A DNA stretch of 64,000 bases from Endothia cerciana (taxonomy: Eukaryota; Ascomycota; Sordariomycetes; Diaporthales; Cryphonectriaceae): positions 434,001-498,000 of the forward strand of contig JALRMH010000008.1 of NCBI GenBank assembly GCA_026119935.1, written 5' to 3'. Numbering within the stretch: the stretch's first letter is position 1; every line of letters begins with the position of its first letter. Shown piece by piece: positions 10,259 to 22,575 of this stretch. A program made the translations under genes and the position numbers. The notes below the pieces were generated by a model that saw only the letters and a list, made by a program, of their open reading frames with translations, did not search any database and was not told where the DNA came from.

Positions 10259-12742
10259 GAATGGAGAAGCGCTGGTCCTGGAGCGTTGGTAACCAGGTGT
10301 TGACAGGTGTTGGTACTCAGGCATTGGTATCCAAGCATTGATATTTGATGGGGGCTGTGGTGTTGATGTAGAACAAGCTGGTGAATGGGACATCAATGTT
10401 ACTGGGGATGGACTAGGAATGCGAACAAGGCCGTCCAGCTGGAAGTCCTCGAAGAATAGACAGATAGATACTCACAGCAGAACTTACCACAACTTTAATG
10501 GCTCAGTAGGACTTTGATAATCTCTCCCACGACTCTTTCCCCCCCCCCCCCCAAAGCTGTTGCCATGCTCTATCGTCTGGAGGACAGCTTGAAACCTCCA
10601 TGGACCTATGCTTCATACATTATATCAATGCCTCGGTGATATATAAGAAATGTCTCTAGCTATTGTGCAACCTTGGAACCTCTGAATCAGTGTCATGTGT
10701 GCTTGGCAGCCCGGAGTCTTATTTCTTGCCTTGCTAGATGCTAAGAGGCCCAGGACTGTATATATTATGTAGTATAGCATCGCTCGAATTCGATGCCATT
10801 CCCACAGTCCTGAAATTCCCGTGTCGATGTCAAAGATGCCGATTTCTGAGTGGTTAGGTTGGGCCTGTACGCAGCTCCGCCCCGTCCAACTAGAGCCCTT
10901 TCCTTAGCCTAAGAAATCCACGTAAGTACCTGCTGCTCAACCCACGATGTTAATTGTTCTTGATAGATACCCTGCGCCCTTACGCTCGGCCGCCCTCTCC
11001 GCTTTCCTTCCATTTCCCCCTAATACTCCTGCATCTTGTTCTGGCCAATAGCAACAATTCCGCACGCTAGATTAGATACGCAATGCGCTGTATGTATTGG
11101 TATTTAGGACCAGAGCAGTCTTATTAAAATGAGGTAAATTAACCTAGCCTCTTTTTTGAGCATCTCCGGTTATCAAGTCTAATAGTCTAGAAAGTGAGAA
11201 TGCCTTAAAGCTTTATATTCTTAAAGGGGTCGATTTCTTTAACCCCCGGCTGTGCGAGGAGCTATAGATACCTCGAGCGGGAGCTTTGAGCGTGCAACGC
11301 AGATTTCGAGAACTGCTCGGCAGTCAGCATAAGAGAGCGTATTTCTCGACAACCAGAGAAAGGGGGCAAGCGCTGTGAGAGGGGGCTGATGGAATTAGTA
11401 TCGCGACGAGATAGCTGCCTGGATGGGCATCGGGCATGTGGTGCTGCTTCTCCTGTCATGGGTAGGCGCGTTGGTCGAGCGATTGTCACCCATTAGGAAA
11501 AAAAGTGCCTTCCCAATCATTCTCCAGAATTTTACCCAACACACTTCAGTGGCGTATGCATTTTGAGACAACTCGGAAGAGTCTGCTTAGCCAACAGGGG
11601 CGCCTTTGACCAGTGAAAACAGCCGTCGTCTAGATTAGGGGTAAGCCTAAGACCCGTATTTCTCCAAAGCTAGGAAGAGGAGGCAAGCGCTAGATTCGTA
11701 AAGATGCGAAAGGAAGACGATCTATATTGCAATAGGGTGGCCGTCTGGATGAGCATCGGGCTAGCTCATATTGTAAAGCAGGGCGGGTACACGAAGCTAG
11801 GAGTCGGTAATATGTGGACGTTTATTAAGCAATGTCACTGGCCGCTGAAATTGGAATTCGTTGGCTGAGGCGGTTAGTGTCCATTAGCATGAGGATGCCA
11901 GGTAGGTACACTTCGAATACTCCTCCAAGCATTGCTTCATCGCCTACTGACATCGAGTTTATATTCATCAGAGGGTCCTCAAAGTCGATAGCAGCCCAGC
12001 GTATAAGTCTAATCCAACTTCCCGGCTACCGACTGTTCCCAAAAGGCCCCGGCTGCCAACCCGAATTCGTACAACCCGGTATTTTTGCCATACTGGCGTA
12101 GCTTATCATGAGAGGGCTTTTCTGAAGGCTATACCGACCTTCGATCCAGTCCTTCATAACACTCTCGACAAGGTTGGATTGGTTGAAACGCGTTAGCTGG
12201 TATGCCCCACGGGTACAATCTAGGCCTCTCTTATCTTCGGGTCGATCAGAGTTACAGAAACCGCCCCACGGATACCATCCTTGGGGTTTTTGCCAGGCGA
12301 GCGACCAGAACGGCCCGAGGCGCCCGTCTCATTTCCAGCTTCTATCCTTAGCACTGAATGATTTGCTTTGGCCGCCTCCTTGGCTGTAATTGTTCGGCCC
12401 CCAACAACAACCGGAGTCGTCAATGCTAGCGGAATAAACTGATAGCAGCTACGGCGCTGGTATTGGAGAGCCCCGGTACTTTTAGGGCAGGCCTGCTGGA
12501 TTCATAAATTATGCATCTCGCTCTCTTAGTTATCACCTTCGTTACACCTGGGCCTTCCTCCGCCTCCTCCACGTGTCCAAAGACCCCGCTGTACTTCTGG
12601 AATCATTGATTCCACAAGTCACCCTATCGCTCTCGTTGATCCTAATCCTCAGCCTGCCGTTTTCTCTGGCTGATCGCTCTCGCCTGCGAACAATCTCGAT
12701 TTGCCACTCTTTCCTCCGCCCGAGCATACAACCAGAGACACC
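10259..12742. other. long intergenic region, partly degraded repeat
   Basis: About 2.5 kb without a recognisable gene. It contains a 14-nt poly(C) tract (10539-10552), an AT-rich patch near 11100-11250 and two diverged copies of a short sequence (listed separately). Open frames here have no recognisable domain. Confidence 0.45.
11355..11762. repeat. pair of diverged direct repeats
   Basis: Two segments, about 11368-11437 and 11680-11760, share GCAAGCGCT at the left, a GACGA core, and GTCTGGATGAGCATCGGGC-like sequence at the right, with many differences between. They look like two old copies of part of one mobile element. No open transposase frame remains. Confidence 0.4.
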
Positions 12743-12865
12743 ATGGCCGAGATTTCACAGATTCAGTGGAACAAGCAAGAGGACGTTGAGGAGAAGGATG
12801 CGGAGGACTTGGCAAAGGGTCTCTGTCAGAGCCTCCTAGGTTGCGATTTGGAGGCTATGTTGTGA
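12743..12865 (+). CDS. small acidic hypothetical protein or first exon
   Basis: A 40-codon frame starting in a very good context (GACACCATGG), downstream of a pyrimidine-rich leader (12600-12740) of the kind seen before expressed fungal genes. The peptide is acidic (EDVEEKDAEDLAKGL) and has two Cys. It ends at TGA 12863-12865. It may be a complete small protein, the first exon of a gene whose other exons I cannot place, or a remnant. No family recognised. Confidence 0.3.
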   Translation: MAEISQIQWNKQEDVEEKDAEDLAKGLCQSLLGCDLEAML

Positions 12866-13131
12866 ATTGTTGCATGTTAACCGAAGTGGCGACTCGCCCG
12901 AGGCTGGGGTTTTGCCCGGCGCTATTCCCAAGCTGGAAAACTCTAATTTTAACCGCCCAACCTTGAAATGATGGCAGGGCGTCTAATCTCACCCTCAAGA
13001 TGCCGGCCCGCAGGATTTTCTTCGCGACGACACCTCATCTGCACTACGCGCACCGACACTGACCACGGGCCAAGAGATATCGCGCGGGCTTTTTGTCTCT
13101 CTCCTAGAGCCTGTGGCCGCCAATGCGGCGG

Positions 13132-13138
13132 TATATAG
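13132..13138 (+). promoter_or_regulatory. TATA element of secreted-protein gene
   Basis: TATATAG lies 105 nt upstream of the ATG at 13243, with a CAAT sequence about 12 nt before it. Confidence 0.5.
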
Positions 13139-13242
13139 TCCCTCTCTATGCCAAGACACTCATTCAACGACTCTTGATCGCGTGATGTCGCCGTCGTGCC
13201 TCACCGCTCCTTAAATACACTCGCTCAAGACAACAACCCGCC

Positions 13243-14049
13243 ATGATACACGAGGCAGGCGCATTCGCCTCACGGCTGGCCCTGCGCCTGATTCTGTTGC
13301 TGGCCACGCTCACCTCGCTCGCCTCGCTCGCCTCGGCGGACCCGGTCGCCATATCAGCCACGCCGCATGCTCAGTATTCCTCCTCCATCGGCGTGCTAGG
13401 CTGCAAGGTCAACACCAACCGGGTGGCGTATTGGCCCATGGCCGTGGACTGCACCAACATCTGCGTCAAGCTGAGCTATGGGAGCCGCTCCGTCCACCTC
13501 CTGCGCATCGACCAGTCCGGCGGGGCCTACGATGTCAGCTACGACGCGTGGAATTACCTCCAGACCGGCAAGTCTGCGACCAAGGACCCCATCGCCGGCG
13601 GTGGTGTTGCCATGACCTACGAGAACGCGTCGGCCTCGGAGTGCAGCAGCCTGATCAAGACCGACGGACTGCCCCTGAGCGCGGCGAATAGCATGGATTT
13701 TCTGTTTAGCTGCCTGGACGACCAGAGCAGCTGGGTCGCCCAGAACTACGCCCTGTATAACATTGACAATGCCATCTGCTCGTTGGGTTATGATGAGAAG
13801 TGCACGCTGGACTGGCAGTCGGGGGCCAACCAGCCTACTTGTCCACATGAACTGGGACTCCAGAATTCGCTGACGTCGGACCCGGTGTATGACATTGAGT
13901 ATCCTACGGGTCAGGAAGTGTTGGCCTCTACAGGCGAGGCTGTGAGCAGTGGGACCGGAAGCATAGGAACTTCGAGTGCCTCGAGGACGCGGTGGCTTGT
14001 CGGGCTGGTTATACCCGCAGGATTGCTCGTGACGACTGTTTGGATCTAG
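13243..14049 (+). CDS. secreted conserved fungal protein with GPI-anchor-type C-terminus
   Basis: A single-exon gene of 268 aa. The N-terminus is a signal peptide (LALRLILLLATLTSLASLASA). The mature domain carries the conserved pattern of a fungal secreted family: IGVLGCKVNTNRVAYWP, CTNICVKLSYGSRSVHLLRI, SGGAYDVSYDAWNYL, ECSSL, LPLSAANSMDFL, SWVAQNYALYNI and CTLDW, with several Cys likely in disulphides. I think this is a double-psi beta-barrel type family, but that fold assignment is from memory and unproved. A Ser/Gly/Thr-rich linker precedes a C-terminal hydrophobic tail (WLVGLVIPAGLLVTTVWI) with no charged residues after it, typical of a GPI-attachment signal. It is therefore expected at the cell wall or outer membrane face. 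Biochemical role unknown. The gene looks intact. Confidence 0.75.
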   Translation: MIHEAGAFASRLALRLILLLATLTSLASLASADPVAISATPHAQYSSSIGVLGCKVNTNRVAYWPMAVDCTNICVKLSYGSRSVHLLRIDQSGGAYDVSYDAWNYLQTGKSATKDPIAGGGVAMTYENASASECSSLIKTDGLPLSAANSMDFLFSCLDDQSSWVAQNYALYNIDNAICSLGYDEKCTLDWQSGANQPTCPHELGLQNSLTSDPVYDIEYPTGQEVLASTGEAVSSGTGSIGTSSASRTRWLVGLVIPAGLLVTTVWI

Positions 14050-16465
14050 TCTCAACAACTGTTTAACTTGCATGCAAAATACGTTCAAAGTGTATAAGCT
14101 GGGGGTCCTCTTGATGTGGTATGCTACGAGGCCCTCGTTGTAGCTGTCGAGGTGATGACGAGGATCTGATTGCTGTTGGCCGGCAGATTCAGAAGCCTCG
14201 AGTGGTTCTCGGTGAACTCTGCGCGAGGCTGTACTGCAGCTCTCACGAGTTTACCATAGCGAGGTGCAAGATCAGGCGGCCTTCTTGACCCCAGGCATTC
14301 CCAAGTTCCAGATGAATCCTCTGGATGCAACGACGACGATACCTACTGTCTATTGGTGGATTTGTATTGATCTTAGCATCAAGAAACGTCTAGATGTTGT
14401 CACTTTCCTGATTTCGTCGGGAACTTGGCGGGATGCACTAGGGAGTGGCAGCTGCATGAGGTGTAGCCCATATCGCCACAAGTAGCCACAAAACGGCCTG
14501 CGATGTCTCAAGAATCTTGTCTCCCCACTGAAAAGAATGCATATGGGCGAAGGTTTTTGGTGTCCCCCCTACCCCACCTTTCTTCTCTCTACTTCTCTCC
14601 TCTTCCTGTTTCTTTTTCCTTTTTCCTTTTTCCTTTTTTTTTTGGGGGGGGCCATTTGAGGAAAACAGACTACGATGAAGTGGACCAACTCGATCGCCAG
14701 GATGCTCTTGCCCTCGACGAGATGACCAACGCCGCTTAATATGGCGGCAACCAATAGTACAGCCAGCTATGTGTGATCATATTCAGGGAGGCATTTATTC
14801 ATTTCCACCTCCTGTGAACGTGCATAAGCTCCAGCCAGTGGCCATGAAGTTCCTACAGAAACGACTTAATAATCGGGTAAATAAATTTCGTCTTTTGAAA
14901 AAGCCGAGGCAGACCAGAGCTGACCATCTATCGCGGTGAACAATAGGGCCAGCGCTGCATCCAGCGGTTTACAAGAAGCTCCGTTGCTTGCGCCTATCAG
15001 TTTTGCGAGATCGCCTTACACGGTCTTCGAATCATGCGGTATCCTCAACACTTCTGCCTAGGACTGGAGACCAATCTCACCTCACCCACCTCCCATCCAA
15101 TAACCCTTTGCCCCCTCTCCTACCCCTCTCGTTCTTCTTCTTCTTCTGCTCAATACTGACCCAAAACCAAGGTAAGAACGTGGGTAGTGCTACTAGTATG
15201 GTGAGGTGAAAGTGTTTGATCTACTCTGGAGTAGAAATTGGAACTACTTGTCCTTAATCTCCTCTGAAAAGCGCACGGCGTGTGACGAGGATGTCTTCTA
15301 CTCGGCCACCCTTTTGTACGTACCGCCCTTATAATCTCATGCACACTCGCAATTTCTTGGATCAAATACAGCTTCTGGCGGCAGGAGAAAGTTGCATGCC
15401 ATCTGTCGACCTAGGAGTTGTCATGACTACGGAGGATGCAAGTCTGATAATTCTAGGCAGGGGCCCATCCCATGTGAATGTCCCGAATAAGGACCCTGAG
15501 ACAAAAAAAACTCGTTGATCTTTAGGCATTTGCTACATATGTCTCATTTGGGAGGAGAAGAAAAGAAAGTTCATGGAGTTCATAGATCGATTTCATATGT
15601 GCCTGAACCTCGCCTTCGTGACATATTACTGACAGTATTTGGCCCGTTTCCAGCCCGTTTCCAGCCGATGTGGTCTAGCCGCCTGATGCTGCTATCAGAA
15701 GTACAGACATAGTACAATACAGGTGTGCACCTCGCTTCATTAATCGGCCTTGGCAGGATGGAATAGGCAAATGGCCAACACCCGGCTGCCTGCCTTGAGC
15801 CTTATGCTGCACCGGAGCAGCGTACGGGTGGCGGGAGAAGCCATTTTCACATGTAGCCTACCACGCAGGGCCCTCAGCACGTCATTTGGGTATCAGACAA
15901 GCACCCCTAGTCTTCGGCGGTGCGAGCCTCCCGGAAGCTTGATCCGGACGATGTGTGCCTATGACGAAAATATGCGCCGGCGTCGGGTGAAGCTAAGGTC
16001 TTTTGCCAGACCTGTCTTATTACCGACATCCTTTTGTGCTGAGGCCAGCCTCGAATTCCCACACCGTCTATTCCGTGACCCCTTCACGACACCGACGTCC
16101 CCGCACTCTCTGCCAGGATCAGTCCATATCGGTGCCTGTAGAGGTGTGCTGATAGGCCTGTTGCTCATGACCAGGGACGTAGCACGCAATCCGCACTACG
16201 CCGTGTGCAGGCGGTGCCGGAATCCTTCCAATGAGTAGGCTGGAAACGCTGCACAATTGTGGTACAGGTTCGCAGGATTGCCGTGTAACAAAGATCTCGT
16301 GGTCTCGCCTACTGCATACGCGTCGTGCTAAGAAGAAAAAGCCCTTGGAGAAGAGGTCGACTTATATCCTCGCTGTTCCCGTGGCGCGGCGCAACGGGAT
16401 GGTACCTGCGCCATACCTCTGATCCGGAGCCTTGGGACCCGCCAAGGCCACTAACCCAAGGAAAT
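14050..16465. other. intergenic region
   Basis: About 2.4 kb with no recognisable gene. It holds a poly(T)/poly(G) run at 14633-14651, several CT-rich stretches and a short tandem duplication of CCCGTTTCCAG near 15643-15664. A 162-codon open frame at 15750-16238 has the composition of non-coding DNA (rich in Arg, Ser and Cys) and no family features. A TATA-like TATATCC at 16364 is about 100 nt upstream of the transporter ATG. Confidence 0.45.
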
Positions 16466-18149
16466 ATGGCTTTCCTCAAGATCCCCGAGCTAGACACGCG
16501 CCTGGGCACGTATCGCGCCTACCACCTGGCGGCCATCATCTTGTAAGTCTCTGCGAGGTTGGGGCTGCTCGCGCGCGGACTGCGGGGCTCGGCTGACGCC
16601 AGACATCGCCACGCAGCATCTCCTCCTTCCTGGCCGGCTACGATTCTGGTATCGCCGGTGGGATCCTGACGTTCAAGCCCTTCATCAAGGACTTCAAGAC
16701 TGGCGGCGCATCGGAAGTGAGCTCCCTCACCGTCGGCCTCGAACAGCTCGGTTCCTTCCTCGCCGCCTTTGCCACATACCCAATCACCAACAGGATCGGG
16801 CGAAAATGGACCATCATCGGCGCCACCGCGATATTCTGCATCGGCGTCATCATCCAGGTCTCGCCCACCAGGTCCCTGGCTGGGTGGTACGTTGGTAGGA
16901 TCATCGCCGGTATAGGCATGGGCGGCCAGAGCGTTGTAGTCCCTATGTACTCGGCCGAGATGACGCCCAAGGAGATCCGAGGGCGCTGCGGATCGTTCTA
17001 CCAGTGGATGTATACGTGGGGGGTGTTTCTGGCGTACTGGCTCGACTACGGCGTCGCCAAGAACACGCATATCGCCAGCACCTCGTCCGAGTGGCAGATC
17101 CCGGTCGGGCTTGAGCTGGTCGCCGCCGGCATCATGCTCTTGGGCTGCTTTACGCTGCCCGAGTCCACGCGGTGGCTCCTGTCCAAGGGCCGCAGCGACG
17201 AGGCCTGGAGATCGCTCGCCTGGATCCGCGGCTCCGAGGGCGACAAGACACAGCACGAGTTCAACGAGACGCAGCTCGGCCTGCGCGCCGAGGAGGCGGC
17301 CAAGGAGTCCTTCTCCGTCAAGGAGCTGCTCCAGCCGGCGAACCGCCTGCGCTTCTTCATCGGCCCCATGCTCTTCGTGTTCCAGAACGCCACGGGCAGC
17401 AGCGCGCTGGCCGTGTTCGCGCCTCAGTACTTCAAGCTCCTCGTCGGGAGCAGCGGGACGCGCGATCTCCTGCTTACGGGGCTGTTCGGCGCCGTCAAGG
17501 TCATCGCTTGCACGTTCTTCATCTGGTTCCTGTCCGAGCGGTTTGGGCGCAGGACCCTGTTGACCGGCGGCTCGGCACTGATGGCCATCTGCATGCTGAT
17601 CACTGCTCTCATCGTCGACGAGGTTCCGACGCAGTCAAACTCCACCGTGACCAGCGCCGGCAGGGCGACTGTGGCTATGATCTATCTAGACATCATGGTG
17701 AGTCCCGCCCACCATGGGAGCCACCCCTCGTCCTCCCTGGCATGAGACTAACTCCCGCCTGTCAGATCTACAACTGCTCATGGGGCCCGCTTCCGTGGGC
17801 GTACGCACCGGAGATTTTCCCGACCCGGATCCGAGCCGTTGGTCTCGCAACGTCCATGCTTGCTCACTGGGCGACGTCTGTCTGCTTCTCCATCGCCAGC
17901 CCATACATGATCTCTAACATCGGGGCCAACACCTTCCTCATCTTCATGGGCTTCGACGTCCTCGCGACCATCTTCTGTTTCTTCTTCATCCGCGAGACGA
18001 AGGGCAAGAACCTCGAGCACGCTGCTGGGACGGAATGGGAGGTGGCCGAGAAGTCGACTTCGGACGCGGAGAACGGCAAGGCGCTGGAGTTGATCGAGGC
18101 TCACGATGCTTTCAGTCCGGCTTTCAGGCGTGGGAAGCACAATGCTTGA
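16466..18149 (+). CDS. MFS sugar-type transporter (SP family)
   Basis: Three exons: 16466-16542, 16617-17697 and 17766-18149. Introns are 74 nt (GTAAGT donor, CTGAC branch) and 68 nt (GTGAGT donor, CTAAC branch, TGTCAG acceptor). The product is 513 aa with about 12 membrane helices. Signature motifs of the sugar-porter family are present: NRIGRKW in loop 2-3, GRIIAGIGMGG, PESTRWLLSKGR before the central loop, ERFGRRT in loop 8-9 and RETKGKNLE after helix 12. It should be a plasma-membrane proton symporter for a hexose, pentose or quinate-like compound; the substrate cannot be read from the sequence. The short cytoplasmic C-terminus is intact. Both splice junctions keep the frame and the motifs, so the model is firm. 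Confidence 0.9.
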
Positions 18150-20413
18150 TAGCGTCCTGTTAATGCAGTCTGGATGGAGAGTGGGAGCCTAGCAGTGCTA
18201 ATGACTAGGGCAATAAGGCACTATGGATATTATTAATAACTCTTACCATCACTGCGTTAAACTCCTTGAGGAAGAGCGGTTTTCGAGGCTGGCAATCCCG
18301 AATTCGGTGAGGTGGGTGTTCTGTCAGTGGCAATTTCTTGATCGTTGCGTTCAGTGTCCAGAAGGTCAATGCCGAAGGCGAATATCAGGTATTGAGCAGC
18401 GGGGGCGTACTGCTCCATTCAGAGATGATCCGAAGGCTTACGACGACATTTGCCTCCAGGGCCCGAAAGTGCTTCATCAGGGTCTGATCTCTGGAACATC
18501 GTTGTTAATTGTGCATCCAATGGAGAACAAAAGGCGTTGTAATCCATGCCGCTGAAGGCTGTGTTGATAAGAACACCCAGGGCAGACCTGATATAGTTCA
18601 CTGATCGCAAGGCCGGGGCTTAGCCATCGGGTTGGCCCTTGACCCCATCCCGCTGAGACCCACATTCCGCACAGTCGGTTGCCACTTATCGTATCGCAGA
18701 TATAGCACTCTGGTGAAGTCTTCCGGCTCTCGCTCATGCAAAGTGGACTCAGGCGTCCCACAGTGATATCAGCCACCAGGACTGATAACTGGAAAAACTG
18801 AACAATGCACTCACTGTTCTGCTTCCACATGATGATGACTCTTCAGGCTCGAGGTCTAAGATCGATCACCTGGGGAGGGAGGAGGGACGAAAACAAAAGC
18901 AAGTAGGCGGGTCAGCCAGCCTGTACATCCCGAGAAGGTGGGGGACCTGGTCACCCTCGCCTCTTTGCTATAACTTCTGCGCGGCTTTGGCTACTAGACT
19001 ATGTCTGCACACATGTCCGACGGAGGACAGGGAGGGGCGTGGAAAGAATACTCTTGAGAAGCACGCACAATTCATGGCCCGATCGCCAGTATATGCCCAC
19101 GCCTCCTCAGGGGTTGAAAGCCCCGCTGTGTACAATCCTGGGGACGCGCGAAGAGTCCATCATGCATTTCGCGGCCAAACGCCAAGACCACTATTCCATA
19201 CCGGTTGTGCACCGCCTTAGCGCGCAAAGCAGTATTTCGAGACCTGGTCCACCCGGCAAGACGTGAGTGCCCCCCCCCCCCTCAAGAAGGTATCTGCCAT
19301 TCTTGCGAACGGCCCCCTGAATAATACGGCGTGCTGAGAAAGTCTCTGACCACGTAACTGCACAAGCGAGGGTCGGGAAGACTGGCGGAAATTTTTTCAA
19401 GACCATATGTACCTTGCTATCTTGAGGAGTTCTCAAGGGGCCGTCTCTGGGGAGATTTCTGTCGTCTCGAGCCGGAAAACCCGAGGTCGATATTCGTCAT
19501 TGCACTGGACTAGGCAGGCCTCGTTCTGCAATGAATACATACAGAGTGTGTGCTCCCGGCCTATGACGAGCATAGTATACGTAAGACACATACATAAATG
19601 GAGATATACCGTGGGGGTTCAGGTCCAAAGTCTTGGTCGAGAGTCACGGGTAAACATAGTAATAGCATGTCCCTGCCGGCATGACCGTTGCCTCGTAGGT
19701 CAGGGTAGGTTCAAGCTTGCTTGTGTGCTACAGCCTTGTGAAATACTCCCAAGACACAACTGTGTACGACTCCTTTCTAAGACCAGCAGCATGTGGTATA
19801 CTCCGTACACCATGTTGGCCAAGCCTGTCGTCGCAACCGGGCTCGAAACATTCTTCCCGCTTATTCCTTTTTGTTCTTCTTCTAACATCAAATAAACAAA
19901 GAAACGAATAGCGAGGCAATCACGACGGGAATTTTGCTCGAGGCTTTCTCGATGATCCTGAAACGCTCAGAATGATGAAGATCAGCGGGAAAAGCCGACA
20001 TGAATTCCTACCTACGGCATCCAATTTAATCTTGACGCGTCGCTGACGAGTAATCCTGCACTGCTGCGGCGCGAAGTGGGACGAGGCCCAGGCTCAGCCT
20101 GCAGCCTCGGGGACGCCTCCCACATCCCGGGCCCCCCTTTTGAACTTAAGCTTGTGTGGGTAGTCTACCCTATTGCAACGCCCTTATGGGATGAACCAAT
20201 GGGGTGTTACGCAAAACCAATGCTGGTATTCATCTTACCAAGCCTCACCACCCGGACCAGTCCCTAACTTCGAGATTCCACAAACGGAGCTTGCGTCGTC
20301 AGTGGGTCCACTTTGGACGGAAACAACTGCGGTAGACCCCCGGGGCATTGCTGTCAACAGGAGCGAGGTGGACGAAATGAGGATGTTGTTCTGTGTGGAA
20401 TGGAGGCAACGAT
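18150..20413. other. intergenic region
   Basis: About 2.3 kb with no gene recognised. It includes a 12-nt poly(C) tract at 19270-19281. A 162-codon frame at 19407-19895 is not protein-like. The right end is the promoter of the intradiol dioxygenase gene. Confidence 0.45.
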
Positions 20414-20422
20414 TATATATAA
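20414..20422 (+). promoter_or_regulatory. TATA element of intradiol dioxygenase gene
   Basis: TATATATAA lies about 205 nt upstream of the ATG at 20628, followed by a CT-rich leader, consistent with a fungal core promoter. Confidence 0.5.
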
Positions 20423-20627
20423 GGCCATGATGGCACTGCTCGTCGGGAGCCCAGAACTCCAACCTCATCAGCAGCTCCCACAAGTCATTCACTGAACAGC
20501 TTACAGCAGCCTCTACTCTCTGTGCCTCGCTCCGTCACTCTTTGCCCGCGATCACCCTCAGTCGTTTTCGGATCTATCTATTTCCGTCTCTTTTCTCAGA
20601 ACCGGCCCTCCGTCTTTCGACATCACA

Positions 20628-21862
20628 ATGGTTGCGTTTTCCAAGGTCGCCGCGGGCTTCGCCCTTGTTGCCGGCGCGCTCGCCCACCCCGGCGAGAAGC
20701 ACGACAACGAGCACATCCGCCGCGAGATCGAAGTCCGTGATATCCACGCCGCCATCGGCGCCCGTGCGCTGTCCCAGTGCTCCAACTCCGCCACGGCCCG
20801 CCGTCTCAAGCAACGCTCCGTCCAGCGCCGCGCCGACAAGGTCAAGGCCCTCCGGGAGGCCCGCGGCATCAAGGCCAACCCCCAGAAGTACCGCCGCGAC
20901 CTGGCTGCTCTCGAGGAGTGGGAGACGGTGAACCACAACATGACCGGGGAGTACGACTACAACATGTTCACCTCTCTCGAGAGCGTCTTCGACGCCAACA
21001 CGTCCTGCATCCTGGCGCCCGAGGTCACCGCCGGCCCTTACTACGTCGTGGGCGAGTACTTCCGCTCCAATGTCAAGGAGACCGAGTTCTCCGAGGGGGT
21101 CGACTTGTTCCTGGAGGTCCAGTACGTCGACATCAGCACCTGTGCGCCTGTTCCGGACGTTGCTGTCGATATCTGGAATGCCAACGCGACCGGCGTCGTA
21201 AGTAGCCATGTCCCCTGCTCCTCCTCCCCTGACCTCGCGCTTGCTAACGCCCGCCCCAGTACTCGGGTATCTACACGTCTGGCAACTACGCCGAAGACGG
21301 CGTCAACTCGACATACCTCCGCGGCATCCAACTGACCGACAGCGAGGGCGTGGTCTCGTATGAGACTATCTTCCCCGGCCACTACGACGGCCGCGCCACG
21401 CACACTCACCTGCTCTCCCATACCAACGTCACCCTCCTGCCCAACGGCACGATCTCGGTCTTCAACAAGCCGGTCTCCCACATCGGCCAGCTGTTCTACC
21501 CCGAGTCGCTGCGCTCCGCCGTCGAGGCCACCTACCCCTACAACACGAACACTGTCGCGGCCACCTCCAACGACGACGACATGTGGTCCATCGTCCAGAC
21601 TGACACGAGCTACGACCCCTTCCCCCAGTTCCTATACCTGGGCGACGACGTCGCGGACGGCCTCTTCGCGTGGATCCAGATTGGCATCAATGCCACCGCC
21701 GACTACCAGGACGACACGTACTACGCCGTTGCTGGCTACTACGCTGCGGATGGCGGGCATGCTGAGGAGAACGCTCTGACGGGTGGTGGTGGCGGTGAGG
21801 GCAGCGGGACCGCCCCTACCGGTGCCCTGCCTTCTGGGACTGCTGCTGCCACATCGGCCTGA
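20628..21862 (+). CDS. secreted intradiol ring-cleavage dioxygenase
   Basis: Two exons, 20628-21197 and 21260-21862, with a 62-nt intron (GTAAGT donor, CTAAC branch, CCCAG acceptor). The product is 390 aa. A signal peptide (MVAFSKVAAGFALVAGALA) marks it as extracellular, the type common in plant-associated and wood-decay fungi. The catalytic domain has EVTAGPYYVVGEYFR (Tyr138/139), VDIWNANATGVYSG and IFPGHYDGRATHTHL; Tyr232, His238 and His240 plus one of the earlier Tyr are the likely non-heme Fe(III) ligands. Such enzymes cleave catechol-type rings, including lignin-derived catechols and hydroxyquinol, between the two hydroxyls. The Arg-rich region 55-95 is typical of the extracellular subgroup. 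The C-terminus is a Gly/Thr/Ala-rich tail. All expected residues are present, so it is probably active. Confidence 0.9.
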
Positions 21863-22575
21863 GCATGTCATGCGGCGGAATCGGGATGACTTCCCATTCT
21901 TTTACCAGTAGTTTGCAGTCGTTTTGACATGAACGTTTGGCAGAATTCTTCATTGTACATCGATTTTTAGAAGAAAAATACCATAGAGCGAGCTTCCGGA
22001 CCAATCTTGCCAACTAAGCCCATTCAGCAAGCTCGTCAGGTGACCATCGACATGAAACATCAATGTGTGTTATATTCCACTGTCCGAGGGGCCGTCTACT
22101 GAAGTCTGAAGGGCGTGGTGACCTTTTGTCCATGCTGAACAAGCTTCAAATTCCGGTGCTGACTTACAACATTAGATACCAGTTACAAGGGGTTACTCGA
22201 GCGGCTGAGACACATCACAGCCATCGTTGTCGTGCCGATGCTCTGGCCCCGTCAGGAGGCAATGATCAGACCCATCGGCCTATCAATATGTCCTTGCGTT
22301 TGATGATCCCCATTCCCAAAATCACCGTATATACATGCTATGCTAGTCAGGGTGAAGACATGCGTACTTGGACTATGGTGATTCAGAGCAGGAAGATGAC
22401 CAAAGCATGTCTGCTATGACCGTTTGGGCACTCTGTATGGCTTTTTAAAACCTCTTCAACTTGTGTTCTGACCTCCCTGCATCGCACTACAAACCAGGAA
22501 GCCATTAAGCCAAGCCCGAGAGAAATCGCACTCCACAACAACGACTTCGAAACCAAGGACATCCACCCACAGTAC
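21863..22575. other. intergenic region
   Basis: About 700 nt with no recognisable gene, repeat or RNA. Confidence 0.45.

Noticed and set aside
15750..16238. 162-codon plus-strand frame
   Set aside because: No hydrophobic core, domain or coding bias; composition is like translated intergenic DNA.
17172..18149. Long alternative frame through the transporter exon 2
   Set aside because: The 5' part is an out-of-phase shadow; only the part after 17766 is real, as exon 3 of the transporter.
19407..19895. 162-codon plus-strand frame
   Set aside because: No recognisable protein features; probably chance.
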